Shown here: one piece after another, positions 1 through 6,916 of the stretch | Layout of the letters: every line of letters starts with the position of its first letter | How positions within the stretch are numbered: position 1 is the first letter of the stretch | DNA from: Lachnospiraceae bacterium | GTDB lineage: Bacteria > Bacillota > Clostridia > Lachnospirales > Lachnospiraceae | Reading direction: 5' to 3' | Length of the DNA stretch: 35,952 nt | Assembly (NCBI GenBank): GCA_022510585.1 | Contig: JAFLTF010000016.1 | Coordinates: 1 to 35,952 of the forward strand | Translations under genes and position numbers: made by a program | The notes under the pieces: generated by a model | Told to the model about the DNA's origin: nothing | What the model saw: the letters and a program-made list of their open reading frames with translations, nothing else | The model's database searches: none

Positions 1-35
1 ATATCATACTGTTTGGGATTTGTACAGTAGATATA

Positions 36-47
36 GAACATTTGTTC
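36..47. promoter_or_regulatory. Possible LexA (DinR-type) box
   Basis: The site reads GAACATTTGTTC, which fits the Gram-positive SOS operator pattern GAAC-N4-GTTC. One further base pair (A/T) extends the arms on each side. No gene inside the window lies directly downstream on either strand. If functional, it would control a gene beyond the left edge. A single short match in AT-rich DNA can arise by chance. Confidence 0.35.
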
Positions 48-108
48 TGATTTTTCTTTTGATAATCATTCATAGTTTGGGATGTAACATTTAAATATAA
101 ACACACAG

Positions 109-138
109 AAAAAATAGGGAGCCAAATAAAACTCCCTA
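109..138 (-). terminator. Intrinsic terminator of the accessory operon
   Basis: Read on the minus strand, a perfect 7-bp stem (TAGGGAG / CTCCCTA, 10-nt loop) is followed directly by a run of six T residues. It lies about 120 nt past the stop codon of the last gene of the eight-gene minus-strand unit. I see no further open reading frame between that stop and the hairpin. It is the natural end of the unit. Confidence 0.85.
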
Positions 139-258
139 CTTATTTCATCTTACATTAATTTGTCTGCACTTAATAATCGCAATACAACTAACTTGGATAA
201 AATACTCCTAAGTAAATCAGATAATTATTTCTTCTTACTTATCTTTTCATTTCCTTCC

Positions 259-1245
259 TTAATCAATCATTTTTGACAATAATTCTCTAGAATCATTGGA
301 TAATTCTCCTGATTCAGAAAGAATAGTCGTATCCAATACAGATTTAATAGAAGCAACAGTTGAAACCAAAGCCGCAATAGACTTCCTGCTCTCCGTACAA
401 TACTGAGAGTAATCTATACCTTCTTCTGAGATAATACGCTTCATTTTTTCATTAAGTGGATATAAATATGCATCTAATTTTGCCAGTAAAGAATAGAACA
501 TATAACTTCTACGTCTAATTGCAATACACTGTTCTGAAGCAGTCTGAAGTTCTTCGCAGATTTCATTTGCTTTTGCTTCATTTGCATATGCATCCTGAAG
601 AGACTTTCCAGCTTTTGCACTTGTAATAATCCCCATAACAAGAAGTGCCGGTCCTGCTACAAGCCCACCAAGAACGGCTGTACCTCCAGCCATTCCCAAT
701 CCTCCCGCAGCTAACGAACCACCTCCGAAAAATGCCAATGTGGCATTTGATGCAGCCGCTCCACTTAACGAAGCAATTGCTGTACCAGTAGAGGCTGTTG
801 CAAAAGTTGTTGCTGCACTATAAGCTCCAAATGCAGCAAGAGCTCCACCTGCCGCCCCTGTTATTCCGCCTTGCACTAATGAAAAAGAAAACTTAGTCAT
901 TTCTGCAAGTTCAGTAAATTCCTTCTGATCAAGATTAAGCCGTTTTAATTCCATAATTCCTTCCGACTCAGAAAAATCCACATTCTTAATTTTCTGAAAG
1001 TTTGTTATAAATTCATTTATTCCATTATTGAGAACAAACACTTTTTCTTCGCCAAGGCGCTGCAAAGAATCTCCACATTGCTTTCTAAGATGATCTAAAC
1101 GATTTGCTGCATTCTCTATTCTTTGATTTGCATCATCATTTATATTTTTTGCATGTGATTGATCTACACCTGCCTTAACAGTTGCACCCACACCCGTAGC
1201 CCCCGTAACTGCAGCTATTCCTATAAACACCAACGGTAATGGCAT
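259..1245 (-). CDS. Glycine-zipper membrane-active protein, uncharacterised (328 aa)
   Basis: Function unknown. The N-terminus (residues 1-25) is hydrophobic and rich in Gly, Ala and Val. Residues 30-120 are charged and helical. Residues 125-208 form a long Gly/Ala-rich hydrophobic stretch with GxxxG-like spacing (for example GGGSLAAGGLGMAGGTAVLG), typical of glycine zippers that insert into or pack within membranes. A charged helical tail follows. From memory, this central motif recurs in many uncharacterised bacterial proteins, but I cannot name a family. AGGAGG lies 8 nt before the ATG, supporting the start. It is the last gene of the eight-gene unit and follows the TerB-like gene by about 70 nt. 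A pore-forming or membrane-scaffolding role is inference only. Confidence 0.75.
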   Translation of the reverse strand: MPLPLVFIGIAAVTGATGVGATVKAGVDQSHAKNINDDANQRIENAANRLDHLRKQCGDSLQRLGEEKVFVLNNGINEFITNFQKIKNVDFSESEGIMELKRLNLDQKEFTELAEMTKFSFSLVQGGITGAAGGALAAFGAYSAATTFATASTGTAIASLSGAAASNATLAFFGGGSLAAGGLGMAGGTAVLGGLVAGPALLVMGIITSAKAGKSLQDAYANEAKANEICEELQTASEQCIAIRRRSYMFYSLLAKLDAYLYPLNEKMKRIISEEGIDYSQYCTESRKSIAALVSTVASIKSVLDTTILSESGELSNDSRELLSKMID

Positions 1246-1315
1246 ATCCCATACCTCCTAATCCGTTTCAAGATTCACAAGAAATTCCCTCTGAAATTCA
1301 AAACACCACGGATGT

Positions 1316-2092
1316 CTACTTAGTTACATCCTTTATTTTAGAAAAAAGTTTTCCAGCTCCTTCTTTAAGTCCAGTAGCTCCAGCCATTGCTTTTGCTCCC
1401 AGTTCTTTTGCCACCGGAGCCATAGATTCTCCAACCTTTTTACTTCCAGCTATCACAGAATCTCCAATTTTTTTACCCGTAGTTAGAACAACATTTTCTT
1501 TTTTCTCTTCCTCTTCAGTAACATCAATGACCATATCATCCGTTATAAGATATTTTGCTGCTTCAACTATTGTTTGCTGTCTTTTTTCAACCTCGTCAAT
1601 CAGAGGTCTTACTTCTGCATATGATCTTGTCGAATTCTCAAGAGTTTCTTTTTCCTCCTGCAAAGAATGCGCAACACTTATGAGATGCTTCATCTCTGCC
1701 AGCACACTTCTGTCAATCTGAAGAATTCTAGCCACATGATTTATCAATCTGTTTTCATTTTCAGAATAGTCAGAGTCACTGTGTGCTAAAGTAAGCATAT
1801 TCCAAATAAGCAATCTGGGAACAACTCCATCCTCAATTTCTTTAACCATTTCATTCAGGGCTTGATCAATTCCTTCCTGAATCACATCATATCTTTCATC
1901 ATCAACTTCGACAGCATCAATTACTTCCTCACACTCAGCAATAATTGTTTCTTTTATCTCTGAGAAGGTTTCACCTAATAACTCGATTCCTATTTCCTGA
2001 AATCGTTCCTGTTCAAATGTGGTAACTCCATCTACTGCCATTAAATAGTAGAATACTTTAAGGGCACCCTCTTTTGCAATCACTTTGATCAT
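1316..2092 (-). CDS. TerB-like domain protein with amphipathic tail
   Basis: Residues 1-140 form an all-helical region with TerB-like hallmarks: an early hydrophobic helix followed by AVDG and a conserved glutamate helix (FEQERFQEIG), then a second acidic turn near residues 104-113 (HSDSDYSENE) leading into another helix. TerB-family domains occur in tellurite-resistance clusters and in some phage-defence systems, where acidic residues may bind metal. Residues 200-258 carry short repeats rich in Gly, Ala and Lys (KKIGDSVIAGSKKVGESM) that would form an amphipathic, membrane-associating helix. AGGAGG precedes the ATG. The gene sits 14 nt after the 541-residue protein gene. The domain call is by eye and would need a profile search to confirm. 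Confidence 0.65.
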   Translation of the reverse strand: MIKVIAKEGALKVFYYLMAVDGVTTFEQERFQEIGIELLGETFSEIKETIIAECEEVIDAVEVDDERYDVIQEGIDQALNEMVKEIEDGVVPRLLIWNMLTLAHSDSDYSENENRLINHVARILQIDRSVLAEMKHLISVAHSLQEEKETLENSTRSYAEVRPLIDEVEKRQQTIVEAAKYLITDDMVIDVTEEEEKKENVVLTTGKKIGDSVIAGSKKVGESMAPVAKELGAKAMAGATGLKEGAGKLFSKIKDVTK

Positions 2093-2106
2093 AGTTATCC
2101 CCCCTC

Positions 2107-3732
2107 CTAAAAGTTCAATGTGTCTTCCACCATCATAAGATTATCAAACTCATCCATAGAGCCAAACATACTTTTTCCGGATAGTTCTGCTTGAATCATA
2201 TTATTTCCCATAATAAATGCCTCTACATCATTTTCAGTTATTGCCTGATCCATAGCGCAAAAGGCCTGTGTAAATACAGATATTTTATCAAAGAGATAAT
2301 TAGTGACCATATCTTCCATCTCTTTACGATTTTCTCGGATAATTTCTATCCTTGCAACACATTCCTGCTCAATGCGAATTCTCTCTTCTGTTGCAAGCTT
2401 CAAATCTGTAAGAGCCTTATTTATCTCATCGTAAACGCCGATTGTTGCAGCAATAAATCCAATTGGAGTCCCTATTTTAGCCACAGAAATGGCAGTCTCA
2501 ACTCCATATTTACCGGTATCCCAATCAGCCTGTCCATTCGGTAATTTTTCAATAATAAATCTCTTTTGCTTCTCAGCTGCGGCAAGGAATCCTTTCTGCA
2601 TTTTCTGCATCGCTAACATAAACTCCGAATTAGATGCTAATGCAAGACTTCCCACTCCCCAATAATTAATACCTTGCATAAAATCCAAAGCAAATCCACT
2701 TGGATTCTCCTTATTTTTCAGGGCAGCCTTAATTCCTGCGACAGACAAATCGATAGAAGTAAATGTGGATGTAGCAATCATTCTCATATGCCTAATTGTT
2801 TCATTCTTCCATGGTAAACACTTTGAAATATCAATCTGTTTCAAGTCATCCAAAGAATTAATTCCGCCTTCCTCAATCTGCATCATAAATCTTCTAACAG
2901 AATAAAAAGATGCAACAATAAGTTCATTTAATACAACCGGAATATATTGTTTATTCTTGATTGATTCATTTACAATTCCCAGCTCTGTTCTTAAATCAAA
3001 TCTGAGTTCCTGATGAAGCACCGGCTTGCCATTTTTATCATGCTCCCCAAGCAATGTGCCGTTAAACATTTTTGAACATATCACTGAAAATCGGTAATTC
3101 TCTTCCTTATTAGAAGATGCCTTGGGATCTGTTTTTCCAGCAATATTTCGAATGCCAGGAATAGAAGAAATCTCTTTTAAAAATGAAAGTAATGGTCCTG
3201 GCACCCCGGTTCCTTCCCTTTCCATTTTCCTAGTGCCACTTGATCCGGCAATATCACTGATTATATGGAATAACCATGCAACAGTACCTAAATAAACAGA
3301 ATCTATGAAGCTTTTAGGTTGCCATCCAGGCACATCATAAGAAACAAACTCACCATTCGTTTTTGTTCCATATCCCTTCCCGGTGAACTGCATCAATAAG
3401 GAAAACATCAGACCAACCGGCGTAGGATGATGAGAGAAATCTCTCAAATGATGCTGTGCTCCGCTTCCGAACTCTTTTGTCAGAAGATCACCGTCCATAG
3501 GAAAATCATCCTCAAGTTTCTTAATCGCTCCCGCAATATCATTTCCTTTGTATCCTTTTGACTTTGCAACCTTTTTCACAAAATCATCAACTTTGTCACT
3601 GCCCCATTCATGTGCATCAAAGAAGGATATATCGCCAACCCATAGAACATCCATGGCTGCAGTAAGCGCTCCACTAGAAATAGAAAGAGCAACATCATAT
3701 TTATCTAATTTTTGATCAATATCCTTCACCAT
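2107..3732 (-). CDS. Uncharacterised 541-aa protein with His/Asp clusters
   Basis: I recognise no named family, although similar sequences with an HHLRDFSHHPTP-type motif are familiar from uncharacterised bacterial proteins. Two motifs stand out: H94, H95, D98, H101 and H102 in one cluster, and H156 with D160 in HIISDIAGS. Their spacing and their setting in hydrophobic helices suggest a metal-binding site, perhaps hydrolytic, but no catalytic family is clear. Residues 100-170 include hydrophobic segments, and residues 410-435 (SVAKIGTPIGFIAATIGVY) look membrane-compatible. The C-terminal 100 residues are charged and helical. AGGAGAG lies 8 nt before the ATG. It follows the 58-residue gene by 48 nt and precedes the TerB-like gene by 14 nt. 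Confidence 0.7.
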   Translation of the reverse strand: MVKDIDQKLDKYDVALSISSGALTAAMDVLWVGDISFFDAHEWGSDKVDDFVKKVAKSKGYKGNDIAGAIKKLEDDFPMDGDLLTKEFGSGAQHHLRDFSHHPTPVGLMFSLLMQFTGKGYGTKTNGEFVSYDVPGWQPKSFIDSVYLGTVAWLFHIISDIAGSSGTRKMEREGTGVPGPLLSFLKEISSIPGIRNIAGKTDPKASSNKEENYRFSVICSKMFNGTLLGEHDKNGKPVLHQELRFDLRTELGIVNESIKNKQYIPVVLNELIVASFYSVRRFMMQIEEGGINSLDDLKQIDISKCLPWKNETIRHMRMIATSTFTSIDLSVAGIKAALKNKENPSGFALDFMQGINYWGVGSLALASNSEFMLAMQKMQKGFLAAAEKQKRFIIEKLPNGQADWDTGKYGVETAISVAKIGTPIGFIAATIGVYDEINKALTDLKLATEERIRIEQECVARIEIIRENRKEMEDMVTNYLFDKISVFTQAFCAMDQAITENDVEAFIMGNNMIQAELSGKSMFGSMDEFDNLMMVEDTLNF

Positions 3733-3780
3733 AAATTTTTCTCTCCTAAAATGATGGATTGCTATGAGTTAGCTTCTTCT

Positions 3781-3957
3781 TTATGAAATTAATTGATATC
3801 CGTCAGTTCTCGTCCCAGATGTTTTAACCATATACAACATATACAAAATGAAGCCTTTTTGATCATTTGATATGAAATCTACCTGTTGATAGTATTCTGA
3901 GATGTAAATAATCTCATTTTGAATATCAACGCGTTGAATAAACTTATCATCCATCAT
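3781..3957 (-). CDS. Small uncharacterised protein (58 aa)
   Basis: A short reading frame begins MMDDKFIQRVDIQNEIIYIS and ends TDGYQLIS. Its first ATG overlaps the TGA stop of the zinc-ribbon gene (ATGATG arrangement), a common sign of translational coupling. It fills most of the otherwise empty gap between that gene and the 541-residue gene. Its composition (Asp, Gln, Tyr, Ile) is like real protein rather than noise, and it has no hydrophobic segment long enough to cross a membrane. A second in-frame ATG follows immediately at 3954. Function unknown. It may assist one of its neighbours. Confidence 0.6.
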   Translation of the reverse strand: MMDDKFIQRVDIQNEIIYISEYYQQVDFISNDQKGFILYMLYMVKTSGTRTDGYQLIS

Positions 3958-5198
3958 TTTTTATCCTTAAATGTATGGTAACTGATAGCAATTTGCGCAT
4001 CAATTCTTATTTTATCAGTTTTTCTAAAATCTTTCTTACCATTAATGGTTAAAGAATCTACTGAATCTTCTTTTACAAGCCATCCTTTCTTCAAATCAGG
4101 AATTGCTATTTTATCAATATTGACAAACCCAGCATTAGTAAATTCCCAGACCACATCGCCTATATCCTTCTTTTTAGCCTCTCGTGATGTCAAAGGAGGA
4201 CTCTTTCTCCTCAGCATATGGTATGTTACTTCAATCTGTGAAGTATATGGAAATTGTGCATCAGTCTCGAATATATATATTCCATTAAATCCAACAGCCT
4301 CTACAATACCTTCCCTTGATTTTTCCTCAATTGTAAGGTCCTCTATGATGTTAGTAGAAATATTATAGAACTCCTGCCGTTCAAGCAAACGAACAACTTC
4401 TTTATAACCCATAGTCTTGCTTTGATCAGAAGAAAATCCTACCGTCTGCTTCTTACCTGTTAGCGTTCTCCATATTTTTTTATGACGTGCTTTTCTTTGC
4501 TCCGTCTTTTGTCTTCTTTCCTCTTCTTTTCTACGCTTTTTCTCTTGTTGTTGTTTTTCTTCTAGCTCCTTTTGAAGCATAAGAGCCATCATTCTTTGCT
4601 CGTATTCCTCGAAGTCAAAATAAGCTCCATTATCCTCTTCCTCATCATCGTCTTCATCGGATTCATAATACGATAAACCAATATCTTCGTCATCATCTCC
4701 ATCACTTAAATCTTCATCAGACCAGTCATTGTAATATCCACACTTTTCACATATATGAGTATTAAAATATTCATAAAAGCCACTTTGCTTATTCAATAGA
4801 CGACCACAGCCTTCACATCGACGTGGATTGCCGTACTGCCATTCATCACCATACCCAAATCCATCGTCATCACCTTCATCGTTAGAATTGTCTGAACAGC
4901 TTTTCTGGTATGCTTCTTCTGAATCATATATTTCCTCTTCTGAAATATTATTGACATGACCGCATTTCGTACATGTCCATGTACTGTACCAATCGGAAAA
5001 CCCGATTTGATTATTCAGGAAAGTACCACAAACATCACAAAACCAGTCCACCTCGGGAAATCGTGCATTCACATCTGAATCTTCCGGATTTGTTAAGAAT
5101 TGACCGCATTCTGTACATGTCCAATATCCGGCAGCCGGATCAAATCCTGGCTGATCTCCCAATTCTGCCTCACAATATGGGCAATAATAATCTCTCAT
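3954..5198 (-). CDS. Triple zinc-ribbon, PASTA-like repeat protein (414 aa)
   Basis: Three tandem zinc ribbons are visible: C6/C9-C28/C31, C54/C57-C76/C79 and C128/C131-C150/C153. Each has a QxGF-type motif between its Cys pairs, so they look like internal duplications. Residues 160-190 are almost wholly Asp and Glu, and residues 200-245 form a Glu/Lys/Arg-rich helix. Two repeats follow (about 264-327 and 345-408), each with a helix ending in GF or EF-x-NI and a strand ending in a YH motif (VTYH, ISYH). These resemble PASTA-like modules of Lachnospiraceae proteins. There is no signal peptide, so a cytosolic scaffold is likely, perhaps binding nucleic acid or protein. GAGG precedes the ATG. 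The gene overlaps the 58-residue gene downstream. Confidence 0.75.
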   Translation of the reverse strand: MRDYYCPYCEAELGDQPGFDPAAGYWTCTECGQFLTNPEDSDVNARFPEVDWFCDVCGTFLNNQIGFSDWYSTWTCTKCGHVNNISEEEIYDSEEAYQKSCSDNSNDEGDDDGFGYGDEWQYGNPRRCEGCGRLLNKQSGFYEYFNTHICEKCGYYNDWSDEDLSDGDDDEDIGLSYYESDEDDDEEEDNGAYFDFEEYEQRMMALMLQKELEEKQQQEKKRRKEEERRQKTEQRKARHKKIWRTLTGKKQTVGFSSDQSKTMGYKEVVRLLERQEFYNISTNIIEDLTIEEKSREGIVEAVGFNGIYIFETDAQFPYTSQIEVTYHMLRRKSPPLTSREAKKKDIGDVVWEFTNAGFVNIDKIAIPDLKKGWLVKEDSVDSLTINGKKDFRKTDKIRIDAQIAISYHTFKDKK

Positions 5199-5265
5199 CC
5201 TTCCGCCTCAACATCCGTGATCTATTCAGCAATAACAGTAATATCTTCACAACTCTTTTATAAAG

Positions 5266-6609
5266 TTAATTGATATTAGTAAACTCTTTTGTAATATCAT
5301 TCGTCAAATCGATTTGCTGACTATTACTCAGTTTATATGAGGTTCTCACAACCATTGTTCCTATAATAACGTAAGATCCAGAATATAAAACTGTGCCATC
5401 AAACTGAGATAGATAATCACATCTGTTAAGAGCGTATTCTAATGTTTCATACACCTCTATTGCACCACCAGCATCTGTTCCCTTATCTACAACAGAGCTC
5501 CCTTTTATCTTACTGGAATCGATACCCTTAACAGTAAAATATATACATGCTGTATATCCGCCTTCCTTTCCCAATAAACCATTAGGATCTTTGGACTTGG
5601 TTACAGCCTCTACTTCAGTAATGTCCTTCACTTTTTTCAGCTTATCTAATACCCACTGTTGTTCTGGATTCGTTATTTGCAATGCTATCAAATAATCACC
5701 TACTAAAACTTCAATTTCGGAAAGCATTGAATCTAATGAATTACACAACTCCCCTTCACTCATATTTTTCATGCTTTCAATATCCATTTCGTCTTTTACA
5801 AATGCTTTGTTTGTCATTCCATCAATAAAATTTACTGAAGTTCTTGTTACCAAATCATTATATTCTGTTGCAACAATATTGTAGTCCTCAATAACGCTGT
5901 TGTATGAAGCAAGACATACATCATAATACTTTTGATTAATATCACCCCTTTGCGATAAAACAGTATCTACATCATCTGCAAAATTATGAAGGGTATGCCA
6001 TTTCTCTAATATAGCCTTATTGTCCATCTTTATTTCTTCCAGCAATACAATGGCATCCGGAATATCTCCCACATTGTATGCAGCCATTTTTTCCAATAAA
6101 GAATTATATTGATTTGCAACTTCGTTATATGAATGAACCATAGTATTGTATTCATTCACACATATTTCATTATATTGAGCACAAAGACTATCTTTATCAG
6201 ATATACACTGACTTGCTTCTTGCAAAATTATACTTATATCCGCGCCATTAGCATAATAAGTCTCAAAGTCAGCAGAAACTTTTTGTTTCTTATCTGCTTT
6301 CTGTGGCAATTCACTATCAGATATCTGCTCAATATATGCTTGTAAACTATCAATTCTTTCAACCTCGGAATTGTATTCAGCAATAGCGGCATTATAAGAT
6401 TCAATAGCCGCATTATACTCATCCTGAAGCCTTTGTATTCTTCTAGAATTGTTACTATAAATCACAAGGGCAATTACTATACAGGCAACGCCAATTATTG
6501 CACAACCGATTAAAATACGATGCTTCCTAATCATTTCTTTAATTTGATTTTCTTTTTTTATTTCAGAATTATTCTCTGATGAATTGCTGGATATTTCTTT
6601 TGAGTTCAT
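5266..6609 (-). CDS. Single-pass membrane protein with YN-repeat coiled coil (447 aa)
   Basis: A charged 30-residue N-terminus is followed by one hydrophobic segment (about 31-51), so most of the protein should face outside the cell in type II fashion. Residues 60-270 are helical and repeat the pair Tyr-Asn in EYNAAIESYNAAIAEYN-like phrases many times, which suggests a long coiled coil. The C-terminal 130 residues form a separate domain with DPNGLLGKEGGYTACIYF and a DAGGAIEVYETLEYA motif, familiar from uncharacterised surface proteins but without a name I can give. The ATG is preceded by GGGAG at 6 nt and overlaps the end of the 115-residue gene by 41 nt. The role may be envelope anchoring of the system. 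Confidence 0.75.
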   Translation of the reverse strand: MNSKEISSNSSENNSEIKKENQIKEMIRKHRILIGCAIIGVACIVIALVIYSNNSRRIQRLQDEYNAAIESYNAAIAEYNSEVERIDSLQAYIEQISDSELPQKADKKQKVSADFETYYANGADISIILQEASQCISDKDSLCAQYNEICVNEYNTMVHSYNEVANQYNSLLEKMAAYNVGDIPDAIVLLEEIKMDNKAILEKWHTLHNFADDVDTVLSQRGDINQKYYDVCLASYNSVIEDYNIVATEYNDLVTRTSVNFIDGMTNKAFVKDEMDIESMKNMSEGELCNSLDSMLSEIEVLVGDYLIALQITNPEQQWVLDKLKKVKDITEVEAVTKSKDPNGLLGKEGGYTACIYFTVKGIDSSKIKGSSVVDKGTDAGGAIEVYETLEYALNRCDYLSQFDGTVLYSGSYVIIGTMVVRTSYKLSNSQQIDLTNDITKEFTNIN

Positions 6610-6916
6610 TTATCGCTCCCTCACATGTACGTTGTTTGATGATACCTTCGTCTGCATATGCTGCAACAAACATTTCCTTATCAAATAATTGCAAGGCAAC
6701 AACAGCATAATTTTTCTTAAAGAAACCTCCTGGAATAACAGCCACATATACCCTGTCTTCCAAAAATTCTCTTTGAATTTTTCCTATTTTGATTAATATA
6801 TCTCTTAGTTTTATTAAGGATAAGCCATCAACAGAAAACGACTGATTAACTATCTTTTTCTCTTCAACTGGCGCTGTATCCATCAATATTTGATTAAGGC
6901 TTATATACTTTTCCAT
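6569..6916 (-). CDS. Small alpha/beta protein, uncharacterised (115 aa)
   Basis: The protein has no signal peptide or membrane segment. Hydrophobic strands (VYVAVIPGGFF, YAVVALQLF, MFVAAYADEG) alternate with charged helices, suggesting a small cytosolic alpha/beta fold. The phrase AYADEGIIKQRTCEGAINELK is familiar from short uncharacterised proteins of gut Clostridia, but I know no function. The ATG overlaps the TGA stop of the preceding secreted protein (TGATG), and there is no strong nearby ribosome binding site, so translation is probably coupled. It overlaps the following membrane-protein gene by 41 nt, which argues for co-expression and possibly direct partnership. Confidence 0.65.
   Translation of the reverse strand: MEKYISLNQILMDTAPVEEKKIVNQSFSVDGLSLIKLRDILIKIGKIQREFLEDRVYVAVIPGGFFKKNYAVVALQLFDKEMFVAAYADEGIIKQRTCEGAINELKRNIQQFIRE

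Noticed and set aside
1239-1721. Plus-strand 160-residue reading frame opposite the TerB-like gene
   Set aside because: Its Ser/Phe-rich composition mirrors the minus-strand gene and it has no homology or good ribosome binding site. The minus-strand gene has an AGGAGG site and sensible domains.
259-2092. Tellurite-resistance (ter) operon
   Set aside because: Only one TerB-like gene is present. There is no TerC, TerD/E or TerY-like companion.
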